Translations under genes and position numbers: made by a program
Origin: Actinobacteria bacterium IMCC26207
Lineage (GTDB): Bacteria > Actinomycetota > Acidimicrobiia > Acidimicrobiales > Microtrichaceae
Direction of reading: 5' to 3'
DNA length: 64,000 bases
Assembly: GCA_001025035.1 (NCBI GenBank)
Contig: LCZK01000009.1
Location: 558,001-622,000, forward strand
Shown here: positions 8,684-16,344 of the stretch, in pieces
How the letters are laid out: every line of letters begins with the position of its first letter
Numbering within the stretch: position 1 is the stretch's first letter
The notes under the pieces: model-generated
Database searches by the model: none
The model's input: only the letters and a program-made list of their open reading frames with translations
Told to the model about the DNA's origin: nothing

Positions 8684-9755
8684 CAGATTTGAGTTCACTC
8701 GCATGCGTGCTACTTCGCTGCGCCATAACCATAAACATCTCATCCCCGCGTTCGGTTCGTTCCACTCCCATCGAAGCCATCACTGCCATCAGCAACCCTT
8801 CAAAGGCATAGCGGCGGTACCAGTCCCAGCAATCATTCCAAGCCAACTCGATTCCGCGAGCAATCAGGCCTTGGTGGTACTGCTGCACCAAAGCTTGTTC
8901 GTGCATCGCTCGGGCCTCGTCGAGCAGGCTTCCCCCAACAAAATAAGCAAGGTCAGCTAGTGGGTAGCCGTAGCTCACAGTCTGAAAATCAACAACCGCC
9001 ACTCGATCAGCACCAAACAACAAATTGTCGAGTCGGAAATCGTTATGAGTCAACGTCCGTGGCCCGGGACGATTCGACAAATACGGCGTCAGATTCTCGC
9101 CGAGCCAACGCACAGTCTGTGACAGTTCAGGACTGAGTCGATCCGCGTAACGCTCAAGAAATGCTGGAAACAGCCCCGCCACTAGCTGCGCAAAACCGGC
9201 ACCCGCCGTGCCGCCACGATTCAGCCAAGCCAGATCAAGTTCCTCAAGGCTGACATCATTCCAACGCGGAGCGTGCAGCCCCACTAGCTCCGTCACCCCA
9301 AGTGCTGCCTGCTCGGGGCTACAGCCACCGAGCTGATCACCTTGAGCGGCTGGAGCCTGATCCGCAAGGAGTAGGGCAAACGCGTCTGACTGCAGATCGT
9401 GGCCAGCAAAGAAACACTGTGGGCAATTCACATCAACCGTGCCAGCAAGATCCCGGTAGAAAATCACTTCGAGTTCATAGTTGCGCATGGTCTTGGCGGC
9501 AGTCAGGCTGACCGGGTTTGTACTCGGCACCTTTGCGACAATCACTGCCGGGCCAGCATCTGCAGACTCCCAACTGAGCGAGAGACGTCTGGTTTCTGCC
9601 ACCTGACCAGTACCGATCGGCTCTGCATGCACAGCAGTAACGCGTGCTCCACCAGTGTGTTCCGCAAGGGCAAACGTCAACCAATCTGCAGTCAGATCCT
9701 CTGCACTCAAGGGAAGAGGAAGTCCGTCACCAAGCTTCGTTATAGGGAGCGTCAT
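8670..9755 (-). CDS. Phosphotransferase of the aminoglycoside/choline kinase-like fold
   Basis: 361-residue kinase-fold protein. The catalytic loop is LTHNDFRLDNLLFG (Asp and Asn visible) and the metal-binding motif is VAVVDFQTVSYG; the N-lobe contains a Lys in VIVAKVPST. The overall pattern matches the EcKL/CHK-type (ecdysteroid kinase-like, DUF1679) branch that is common near lipid and steroid degradation genes in actinobacteria. The substrate is probably a small alcohol; which one cannot be said. It is convergent with the metallo-hydrolase gene and divergent from the hexapeptide acyltransferase. No signal peptide or membrane segment is present. Confidence 0.82.
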   Translation of the reverse strand: MTLPITKLGDGLPLPLSAEDLTADWLTFALAEHTGGARVTAVHAEPIGTGQVAETRRLSLSWESADAGPAVIVAKVPSTNPVSLTAAKTMRNYELEVIFYRDLAGTVDVNCPQCFFAGHDLQSDAFALLLADQAPAAQGDQLGGCSPEQAALGVTELVGLHAPRWNDVSLEELDLAWLNRGGTAGAGFAQLVAGLFPAFLERYADRLSPELSQTVRWLGENLTPYLSNRPGPRTLTHNDFRLDNLLFGADRVAVVDFQTVSYGYPLADLAYFVGGSLLDEARAMHEQALVQQYHQGLIARGIELAWNDCWDWYRRYAFEGLLMAVMASMGVERTERGDEMFMVMAQRSSTHASELKSADLI

Positions 9756-9811
9756 AAGGACCGAACAGTAACCACTCTGCTTCGAACAGGCATGAAGTCT
9801 GCGACTGCGAG

Positions 9812-9817
9812 TACCGT
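9812..9817 (+). promoter_or_regulatory. Candidate leaderless -10 (TACCGT)
   Basis: TACCGT lies six bases before the GTG at 9824. The spacing equals that of several other genes in the window and supports GTG 9824 as both transcription and translation start of the acyltransferase gene. Confidence 0.4.
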
Positions 9818-9823
9818 CTCCGC

Positions 9824-10528
9824 GTGCAGTTCCCCACGCTTCCCTTCGCCCTTCCCGGCAAATCAGGGCTGAATTCGCTCCGAATCAACCTTGTTCATCC
9901 GCTCATGCACAACGCCGCGACTGCTGTTGTGGAGTTCTCTCGAGTGACATTGCGTTGGGCTTACGTTGGATCACAAGACCAAGAAAAGTTTGGGTTTGGC
10001 TCCTTCGGCAGCGGCAGCATCATCGAACAGCCCTATTCAATTTTGTTACAACCGCAGCACATCTCGATTGGAAACGACACCCTGATTGCAGCAGGAGCAA
10101 CCTTGGCTGTGTGGCCCGAAGGAGACCCCGAAACAACTCCGACTCCCACCGAACCACTCTTGCGGATTGGATCACGGGTATGGGGTGCACGCGGCCTTTC
10201 CATCGTCTGCCATAAGAGCGTTGTGATTGGTGACGACGTGTGGTTCGGCCCGGGCGTGTACATCACTGATGCCAGCCACGATTCGAGTGATCCCGATACT
10301 CCCATTGGTCTGCTCATGGAACCAGCTAGAGAAGTACGAATTGGAGATGGGTCCTGGCTAGGAACGGGAGTCGTCGTGCTGCCGGGAGTAACCATTGGCG
10401 ACCACGTTGCCGTCGGGGCGAACTCCGTGGTCTGTACAGATCTGCCCTCAAACTCAGTAGCAGTGGGATCGCCAGCCAAAGTGGTGCGCCATCTGAAATC
10501 CCCAACTGCGGCAAACTCCGCACTGTGA
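9824..10528 (+). CDS. Hexapeptide-repeat (left-handed beta-helix) acyltransferase
   Basis: 234-residue acyltransferase of the LbetaH family. Imperfect hexapeptide turns run from about residue 60 to the end (ISIGNDTLIAAGATLAV, VVIGDDVWFGPGVYITD, VRIGDGSWLGTGVVVLPGV, TIGDHVAVGANSVV), as in Maa/NodL/WbbJ-like O-acetyltransferases. A His in TDASHD is the likely catalytic base. Two start sites are possible: GTG 9824 (used, with the leaderless -10) and ATG 9905. The stop overlaps the next GTG by four bases, so this gene begins a translationally coupled set with the thioesterase, SDR and ABC1 kinase. The acceptor is unknown; a sugar or lipid head group is possible. Confidence 0.85.
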   Translation: MQFPTLPFALPGKSGLNSLRINLVHPLMHNAATAVVEFSRVTLRWAYVGSQDQEKFGFGSFGSGSIIEQPYSILLQPQHISIGNDTLIAAGATLAVWPEGDPETTPTPTEPLLRIGSRVWGARGLSIVCHKSVVIGDDVWFGPGVYITDASHDSSDPDTPIGLLMEPAREVRIGDGSWLGTGVVVLPGVTIGDHVAVGANSVVCTDLPSNSVAVGSPAKVVRHLKSPTAANSAL

Positions 10529-11064
10529 CTCCCCCTCTAGATACGCCCACACCAGAGACCCCCACATCAGACACGCCCCCTCCAGATACCCAGATCCTGA
10601 TGGATGCCCCGGCGCTTGATGCGTTCATGGCCCAAGCATTTGGTCAGCCACTGAACTGGACAATTGAGCGAGTGGATCTCGACGGGATTCGAGTTCGCCA
10701 GCCCACAACACAAGCGCAATCTCGTCCCGGCGGAACAGTTTCGGGCCCCACCTTGATGGCCATGGCTGATGGCGTTGCCTATATGGCTTTGCTCTCTCGC
10801 ATCGGCCCGGCAGCACTGGCAGTGACGAGCAATTTGAATATCAATTTTCTACGCAGACCCCGACTCGTTGACCTAGTCACTGATGCTCGACCACTCAAGA
10901 TCGGCAGAAACTTGGCTGTGATTGAAGTCTCGGTCTTTTCTGATGGCGGCCAAGCCGAAGATCTGCAAAAACCGGTGGCGCATGCCACGGTGACCTATTC
11001 ACTTACCTTGCTCGGGTCCCCAATCGAGTCCCGAACAATCACCGAAGGAGGAACACAAGCATGA
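10525..11064 (+). CDS. Hotdog-fold thioesterase (PaaI-like)
   Basis: 179-residue protein. The hotdog domain runs from about residue 26, with the active-site helix region RPGGTVSGPTLMAMADGVAY and the following strand TSNLNINFLRRP, typical of PaaI-like acyl-CoA thioesterases. Residues 1-25 are a disordered Pro/Thr/Asp tail made by a degenerate 15-bp in-frame repeat; ATG 10600 would remove it. The GTG start overlaps the previous stop (GTGA), and the 3' end overlaps the SDR start (ATGA), indicating tight translational coupling. Acyl-CoA hydrolysis is expected, chain length unknown. Confidence 0.85.
   Translation: MTPPLDTPTPETPTSDTPPPDTQILMDAPALDAFMAQAFGQPLNWTIERVDLDGIRVRQPTTQAQSRPGGTVSGPTLMAMADGVAYMALLSRIGPAALAVTSNLNINFLRRPRLVDLVTDARPLKIGRNLAVIEVSVFSDGGQAEDLQKPVAHATVTYSLTLLGSPIESRTITEGGTQA
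10540..10587. repeat. 15-bp degenerate in-frame repeat in the thioesterase N-terminus
   Basis: About three units of the form ACGCCCACACCAGAG encode TPTPE-TPTSD-TPPPD. The unit length keeps the frame, as in the other repeats that fall inside coding regions. Confidence 0.75.
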
Positions 11065-11852
11065 GCATTCTCGATCAGTTCAGAGTGGACGGAAAAGTTG
11101 CACTCGTCACTGGCGCCGGTCGTGGCATCGGGAGAGCATCAGCAATTGCCCTCGCAGAGGCTGGGGCCGATGTGGTCCTCGCTGCTCGTACTCCCGACCA
11201 ACTCGAAGAGGTTGCTGAAGAGATACGTCAGATGGGCCGCCGTGCCGAACCAGTGGTGTTCGACATGATGGAGCTCGATCGATTAGGAGAGCTGGTGACC
11301 TGCGCCGTTGAGAACCTTGGCGGATTGGACCTGCTGGTCAACAATGCCGGAGGTTCGGCTCCGAAGGCATTCTTGGACACATCCATGAGATCGTTTGAGC
11401 GAGCATTCACCTTCAATGTCACCACTGCGTTTGAGATGACCAAACAAGCAGTTCCCGCCATGCTTGCTCGGGGTGGCGGGGCAGTGGTCAACATTTCATC
11501 GGCAGCTGGGCGGATGCCTGACCGGGGATTTTCTGCCTACGGCACAGCCAAAGCTGCTCTGACCCATTTGACCAAAGAACTTGCCACTGACTTGTCCCCT
11601 CGAATTCGTGTCAACGGCATTGCAGTGGGCTCGGTGCAAACCTCGGCCCTCGAGACCGTGCTCACTGACGACAACATTCGCCGCCTCATGGAAGAGGCCA
11701 CTCCCCTGAAACGACTAGGAACGCCAGAAGACATCTCGGCTGGGGTGCTCTACCTCTGTTCACCTGCCGGTGCCTACATGACAGGCAAGCTGCTCGAAAT
11801 TGATGGCGGGATGATCTCACAGACTCTGGGGTTAGGCCTGCCTGACTTGTGA
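11061..11852 (+). CDS. Short-chain dehydrogenase/reductase (FabG-like)
   Basis: Classical SDR of 263 residues: the dinucleotide motif TGAGRGIG at about residue 15, NNAG at about 93, the catalytic Ser in VNISSAAG, and the YGTAK Tyr-Lys pair. The tail YMTGKLLEIDGGM is that of FabG-like enzymes. It probably oxidises or reduces a 3-hydroxyacyl-type or alcohol substrate; the residue after the second strand (AARTPDQL) with Arg suggests NADP(H). It overlaps the thioesterase by four bases and is followed by the ABC1 kinase with a GTGA overlap. Confidence 0.92.
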   Translation: MSILDQFRVDGKVALVTGAGRGIGRASAIALAEAGADVVLAARTPDQLEEVAEEIRQMGRRAEPVVFDMMELDRLGELVTCAVENLGGLDLLVNNAGGSAPKAFLDTSMRSFERAFTFNVTTAFEMTKQAVPAMLARGGGAVVNISSAAGRMPDRGFSAYGTAKAALTHLTKELATDLSPRIRVNGIAVGSVQTSALETVLTDDNIRRLMEEATPLKRLGTPEDISAGVLYLCSPAGAYMTGKLLEIDGGMISQTLGLGLPDL

Positions 11853-13243
11853 GCACTTTTGAAGGGGGACCGCTAGCAACTGGGCCAAGGCCACGGGACC
11901 TTGCTACGACTGAGCCTGATCTCGACAAGTTTGGATTCGCCGAACTCAGGCGAGTCATCACGGTAGGCCTGGTCTGCATCTGGTGCACCCTGCTGGCATT
12001 ACCACGGCGCTTTACCTCTTCATACTCAAGCTTTGCTGACGCAGCCGCTAACGGGCTCATCGATGCATTCATGCGCCTCGGGCCGACCTTCGTCAAGCTC
12101 GGTCAGATCATTGCCTCCTCCCCTGGGATCTTTCCCGTTTGGCTCACGGGGCCTGCGCGAAGATGCCTTGACGAGGTTCCGGCTTTTAGTTCCGAACTCG
12201 TTCGACTGACTGTGTCCGAGGACCTAGGCCGGCCGCTGCACGAGCTCTTCAACTCATTCGAGGACGAACCGCTCTCGGCGGCCTCCATCGGACAAGTTCA
12301 CGCCTGCACGCTGCTTGATGGACGTGAGGCTGTGGTCAAAGTTCAGCGCCCGAATCTGCGCCAGCAGATGACTACTGACCTGCGGGTACTCCAAGCAATT
12401 GCGCGGCTCGGCCAGCGAAGCAGTTGGGGAAGAAGTGCCAACTTATTGGGCATGGTGGCCGACGTATCAGCCCTAACCGCCCAGGAACTCAACCCCGTAC
12501 TTGAAGCCTGGAATCAGCAACGCTTTCGAGACAAGATCGGGGCATTCGGCGACAACACTTGGATTACTGCGCCCGAGGTGTACTGGGATTACTGCGGGCC
12601 AAGGACCATCTGCATGGAACGCGTTCGTGGGATTCCCATGGATCAATTCGAAGAAATCGAAGCGCGTGGAGTGGATGGGGAATTGCTGCTGCGCAGAGGG
12701 GCCAAAGTCTGGGTCGAGGCCGTTCTGGTTCATGGCCCCTTCCATGGCGATATGCATGCTGGAAACATCTGGTTGCTCGAGGATGGTCGGGCATGCTTCT
12801 TGGACTTTGGAATCATGGGAGAACTCGATAGCGAGTGGCGAGAGGTTGTGCGCGACCTGTATTTCACCTGCGTATTCGATCGGGAATTTCTTCGTATAGC
12901 GCAGGCCTACCGTCGGGTCGGGGTGTTCCCTGCTGATATGGGCACCGATGAGGAAATCGGAGAGCGCATCGGCATGATTCTGGGCCCGCTGCTGGACTCG
13001 GGCATGGCATCGGTCAGTCTCGGGGACTTGATTACCTCGAGCGTTGTGCTCATGAAGGAGTTCGGCGGAACTCCACCGCAGGAACTGATGTTGGTTGGTA
13101 AGCAACTTCTCTATATCGAGCGCTACACCAAGGAACTCGCCCCGGACTACGCAATGATCACTGATCCGTTTCTGCTGAGCAACGTCTTCCCCGAGGCGGC
13201 CGAAGAACTCCGCGCCCAGACAGGCACAGTCTTCCCAGACTGA
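11849..13243 (+). CDS. ABC1/UbiB-like atypical kinase
   Basis: 464-residue UbiB/ADCK-type protein. The family hallmarks are present in order: the KxGQ motif (PTFVKLGQIIASS, about residue 80), the Ala-rich loop SAASIGQVH replacing the P-loop, VVKVQRPN with the ion-pair Lys, the catalytic GPFHGDMHAGNIW, and the metal motif FLDFGIMGEL. Such proteins are ATPases linked to isoprenoid lipid (quinone) handling. There is no obvious C-terminal membrane helix. The GTG start overlaps the SDR stop. The last codons TVFPD-stop are the first unit of the hairpin repeat array that follows. Confidence 0.9.
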   Translation: MSTFEGGPLATGPRPRDLATTEPDLDKFGFAELRRVITVGLVCIWCTLLALPRRFTSSYSSFADAAANGLIDAFMRLGPTFVKLGQIIASSPGIFPVWLTGPARRCLDEVPAFSSELVRLTVSEDLGRPLHELFNSFEDEPLSAASIGQVHACTLLDGREAVVKVQRPNLRQQMTTDLRVLQAIARLGQRSSWGRSANLLGMVADVSALTAQELNPVLEAWNQQRFRDKIGAFGDNTWITAPEVYWDYCGPRTICMERVRGIPMDQFEEIEARGVDGELLLRRGAKVWVEAVLVHGPFHGDMHAGNIWLLEDGRACFLDFGIMGELDSEWREVVRDLYFTCVFDREFLRIAQAYRRVGVFPADMGTDEEIGERIGMILGPLLDSGMASVSLGDLITSSVVLMKEFGGTPPQELMLVGKQLLYIERYTKELAPDYAMITDPFLLSNVFPEAAEELRAQTGTVFPD

Positions 13244-13385
13244 ACCAGCACAGTCTTCCCAGACTGAACCAGCACAGTCTTCCCAGACTGAACCAGCACA
13301 GTCTTCCCAGACTGAACCAGCACAGTCTTCCCAGACTGAACCAGCACAGTCTTCCCAGACTGATTAGGCCAGTCTTCCCAGACTG
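13227..13385. repeat. Seven-copy hairpin array carrying in-frame stop codons
   Basis: CAGTCTTCCCAGACTG (6-bp perfect stem, 4-base loop) occurs at 13227, 13251, 13275, 13299, 13323, 13347 and 13370. The first six are spaced exactly 24 bp; the last is diverged and spaced 23. The first copy is the 3' end of the ABC1 kinase gene including its TGA. Each 24-bp unit keeps the frame and ends with TGA, so every unit would code TSTVFPD-stop. It may act as a strong transcript end or 3' stabiliser, or be a slippage product; no T-tract follows the hairpins. Confidence 0.97.
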
Positions 13386-13469
13386 AACCAGCCAAAATGA
13401 GAACACGTTCTTGTTCTGCTCTATGGTGCCTGCACATAATTAATCGAGCACCGATCACGAGGGAGTACC

Positions 13470-14363
13470 GTGACCACACCGAGCAATTCAGACAGCAGTT
13501 CAGCCAGCAATTCAGCCAGCAATTCAGCCAGCAGTTCAGGAAGCGCAGCAGAGAACGAAGCAGCAGTTCTGACCGAACGCCAAGGACACCTGTTGATCGT
13601 CACGCTGAACCGGCCGGAGCGAAAGAACGCCATCAATGGCGAGATGCTGGTTCGGATGCTCGACGCATTTATCGAGGCCGATACGAATCCTGACATTCGG
13701 GCCATCGTGCTGACTGGTGCTGGTGGAGATTTCTGCTCTGGAGCCGATCTGAAAGAGATGGCGGGCGGACATCAGGGCGATGTCGCCCCAGGAGAGATTG
13801 ATGTTCCGGCTCGGCTAGCCGCTGACCCGGACTTGCCATGGAAAGCGCTCTTGCGATCCTGGCAGCCAGATGTTCCGATCATTCTGGCCGCCGAAGGTGC
13901 AGCAATTGCTGGCGGAACCGAACTACTCGGAGCCACCGAGATTCGTGTGGCTGGCCGCTCAACCAAGTTTGGTATCTCCGAAGTGAAATGGTCGCTCTAC
14001 CCAATGGGCGGGTCCGTGGTTCGTATTCCTCGGCAAATTCCGTACACCATTGCGTGTGATCTGTTGCTCACCGGCCGCCATATCTCCGCCGAAGAGGCGT
14101 TGCAGATTGGCTTGATTGGCTATGTGGTTGAGGATGGCGAAGCCCTCGCAAAGGCCATCGAAATTGGCCAGCAAATCTGCGAGAACGGCCCTCTCTCCGT
14201 AAAGGCAATCCTGCGCACTCTGCGAGAGACCAATGGCATGCGTCAAGACGAGGCCCTTGAGCACGAGTTCACCTACGGGTGGGACGTATTCGGCTCGGAG
14301 GATGCCCGTGAAGGCCCGCGTGCATTCAAAGAAAAGCGCAAGCCAAACTTCCAGGGCAAGTAG
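13470..14363 (+). CDS. Enoyl-CoA hydratase/isomerase family protein
   Basis: Crotonase-fold protein of 297 residues. Oxyanion-hole segments are [10 protein letters not shown] (about residue 90) and [17 protein letters not shown] (about 145); the two Glu of crotonase correspond to GGTEL and FGISEVKW here, so hydratase chemistry is feasible. The N-terminal 30 residues are a Ser/Asn/Ala tail made by a 12-bp repeat and are not part of the fold. The start GTG has GGGAG six bases upstream. The gene begins a cluster with an F420 oxidoreductase and an SDR and lies in the beta-oxidation neighbourhood. Isomerase or hydrolase function is not excluded. Confidence 0.9.
   Translation: MTTPSNSDSSSASNSASNSASSSGSAAENEAAVLTERQGHLLIVTLNRPERKNAINGEMLVRMLDAFIEADTNPDIRAIVLTGAGGDFCSGADLKEMAGGHQGDVAPGEIDVPARLAADPDLPWKALLRSWQPDVPIILAAEGAAIAGGTELLGATEIRVAGRSTKFGISEVKWSLYPMGGSVVRIPRQIPYTIACDLLLTGRHISAEEALQIGLIGYVVEDGEALAKAIEIGQQICENGPLSVKAILRTLRETNGMRQDEALEHEFTYGWDVFGSEDAREGPRAFKEKRKPNFQGK
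13489..13536. repeat. 12-bp in-frame repeat in the crotonase N-terminus
   Basis: Four units of CAGCCAGCAATT (first and last slightly diverged) encode [16 protein letters not shown]. It lies only about 100 bases downstream of the hairpin array, but the unit is unrelated. Confidence 0.85.
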
Positions 14364-14417
14364 GCAGCACAAGAAAGCAAGCAGCCAGAACCAGAAATAC
14401 AGATTTCAGGAGATCAC

Positions 14418-15446
14418 ATGCAACTCGGACTTCAGCTCGGATATTGGGGGCAAATGCCCTCGCCCGATTGGGTGGAACGTGCCGTTGAGGCCGAACGCTT
14501 GGGCTTCACCTCGGTGTGGACAGCGGAAGCCTGGGGTTCCGATGCCCTGACACCCCTTGCGTTCTTAGCGGCCAAGACTGACCGCATCCGGCTTGGGACA
14601 TCCGTGATGCAACTTGCCGCACGCACGCCAACGGCTACTGCCATGTCGGCCATCACCATGGACTATCTGTCGAATGGTCGCTTCATGCTTGGCCTTGGGG
14701 TCTCAGGGCCGCAGGTGGTCGAAGGGTGGTACGGAAGGCCCTCGAGTAAGCCACTCGCTCGAACTCGCGAATACGTAGAGATCATTCGACAGGTGATGGC
14801 ACGCGAGGAACCGCTCAATTATCAGGGCGAGTTTCATCAGCATCCCTACTCAGGTGAGGGCAGCATCGGTCTCGGCAAGCCCCTCAAGTCCATCGTGCAT
14901 CCACTGCGTCGCAGAATCCCGATTTACCTCGGAGCGGAAGGCCCCAAGAACGTCACTCAAACTGCCGAGATTGCCGATGGCTGGTTGCCGCTGTACTACT
15001 CCCCGTACCGCCAAGAGGTCTACTCCGACCAGCTCGAGTCTGCAGCAGATGACTTTGAGGTTGCAGCACTCTCGGCATTCATCGTGACCCCCGACGATCG
15101 CCCGGAAACCATCGAGGCAGCCCTCGGCGGGACCCGAGCGATGCTGGCCTTTTACATTGGCGGGATGGGCGCAAAGGGGCAGAATTATCACACGAAACTT
15201 GCTGCTCGAATGGGCCTCGGCAAGCAGGCCGAGAAGATCCAAGACTTGTTCTTTGACGGCAAGGCTGATCAGGCAATCGGTGAAGTTCCTGTGTCATTTG
15301 CAGACGAGATTTCACTTGTGGGTACACCCGCACGCATTGCGGATCGCGTTGCCGCTTGGAAAGAGTCGGCCGTTACCGAGATTTTGGTTCATGCCGGCTC
15401 CACCGACGAACTGCGTCAAGCAGCCGAACTTATTCTTCCCGCCTAA
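14418..15446 (+). CDS. LLM-class F420-dependent oxidoreductase
   Basis: Luciferase-like TIM-barrel protein of 342 residues. The start MQLGLQLGYWG, the strand RIRLGTSVMQLAARTP and the segment GRFMLGLGVSGPQVVEGWYG are typical of actinobacterial LLM proteins that use coenzyme F420; the family member type resembles those annotated as F420-dependent in mycobacteria. A good ribosome-binding site (CAGGAG) precedes ATG. It follows the crotonase by 54 bases and precedes an SDR by 15 bases. The substrate may be an alpha,beta-unsaturated or hydroxy-acyl compound by context only. Confidence 0.88.
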   Translation: MQLGLQLGYWGQMPSPDWVERAVEAERLGFTSVWTAEAWGSDALTPLAFLAAKTDRIRLGTSVMQLAARTPTATAMSAITMDYLSNGRFMLGLGVSGPQVVEGWYGRPSSKPLARTREYVEIIRQVMAREEPLNYQGEFHQHPYSGEGSIGLGKPLKSIVHPLRRRIPIYLGAEGPKNVTQTAEIADGWLPLYYSPYRQEVYSDQLESAADDFEVAALSAFIVTPDDRPETIEAALGGTRAMLAFYIGGMGAKGQNYHTKLAARMGLGKQAEKIQDLFFDGKADQAIGEVPVSFADEISLVGTPARIADRVAAWKESAVTEILVHAGSTDELRQAAELILPA

Positions 15447-15461
15447 TAGGAGTACTGCACA

Positions 15462-16271
15462 ATGAATCGTTTTGAAGGTCAGACCGTGCTCGTGACCGGA
15501 GCTGCTTCAGGAATTGGCTTTGCCACCGTGGAGCGCCTGCTCGCTGATGGAGCATGCGTTTTTGGCATTGATATCCAAGAACCGACGAGTGAACTTTCTG
15601 GTCACGATGGTCGCTTCGAGTTTCTCTCGGTGGACGTTCGTGATGCTGTCGCAGTTGAAGCCGCAGTAGCTGCGACGGTTCAAAAGTTCGGACGCATCGA
15701 TGGGCTCATGACTGCTGCCGGAGTAGCCGGAGGCGGAGCCGTTCATGACCTTCCTCAGGAGGAATGGGATCGGATCATTTCCATCAATCTGACTGGCACC
15801 TATATCGCATGCAAGTTTGTGCTGAAGGCAATGCTTGCGCAGGAACCGCTGACAGATCCCGCAGGCCACAGCAGTCGCGGTTCCATCGTGACAGTCTCAA
15901 GCGTTGAGGGCCTTGAAGGAACCACAGGTGGCAGCGCTTATAACGCTTCCAAAGGTGGGGTCGTGCTGCTCACCAAGAACCTAGCGATTGACTACGGCGG
16001 CCAGAGCATTCGGGCGAATGCCGTCTGTCCCGGGTTTATCGAGACTCCTATGACGGACGAAGTCTTTAATATGCCTGGCATGGAAGCGGTCCGTGACTCC
16101 TTCCGTAGGGCTCACATGGTTCGTCGCTTCGGACAGCCCTCCGAGATTGCTGCTGTCGCTGCATTCCTGCTGTCCCATGATGCTTCGTTCATGACAGGGC
16201 AGGCAGTAGCAGTGGATGGCGGCTACACGGCTGGCCATGAACACGGACTTGTTGAACTCTTAGGCTTGTAA
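15462..16271 (+). CDS. Short-chain dehydrogenase/reductase
   Basis: Classical SDR, 269 residues: TGAASGIG (about residue 12), Asp in FGIDIQEP after the second strand (NAD preference), AAGVAGGG in place of NNAG, catalytic Ser in VTVSSVEG and the YNASK Tyr-Lys pair. The tail MTGQAVAVDGGYTAGH is usual. AGGAG lies nine bases before the ATG. It is the last gene of the crotonase-LLM-SDR set. The 3' end LLGL-stop is duplicated in degenerate form in the spacer. Confidence 0.9.
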   Translation: MNRFEGQTVLVTGAASGIGFATVERLLADGACVFGIDIQEPTSELSGHDGRFEFLSVDVRDAVAVEAAVAATVQKFGRIDGLMTAAGVAGGGAVHDLPQEEWDRIISINLTGTYIACKFVLKAMLAQEPLTDPAGHSSRGSIVTVSSVEGLEGTTGGSAYNASKGGVVLLTKNLAIDYGGQSIRANAVCPGFIETPMTDEVFNMPGMEAVRDSFRRAHMVRRFGQPSEIAAVAAFLLSHDASFMTGQAVAVDGGYTAGHEHGLVELLGL

Positions 16272-16340
16272 CGAATCGGGCTTGTAACGAACTAGGCCTG
16301 TAACGAACTGTGCCTCTAAAAAATTGAGCCTGTAAAGGGC
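16263..16340. repeat. Degenerate 16-18 bp repeats copying an SDR stop region
   Basis: GGCTTGTAACGAATCG, GGCTTGTAACGAACTA and GGCCTGTAACGAACTGT follow one another, then GCCTCTAAAAAATTGA and GCCTGTAAAG. The first unit is the end of the SDR gene (Gly-Leu-TAA). Every unit retains a TAA. The array fills the gap between convergent genes. Confidence 0.85.
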
Positions 16341-16344
16341 CTGC

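Noticed and set aside
13227..13385. CRISPR-like array
   Set aside because: Units are contiguous with no unique spacers of CRISPR length; six are exact 24-bp tandem copies and no cas gene is near.
13147..13479. Minus-strand open frames of repeated Leu/Cys/Trp or Gln-Ser-Gly-Lys peptides across the hairpin array
   Set aside because: They exist only because a 24-bp repeat keeps any frame open; they run antisense into the ABC1 kinase gene and have no start signals.
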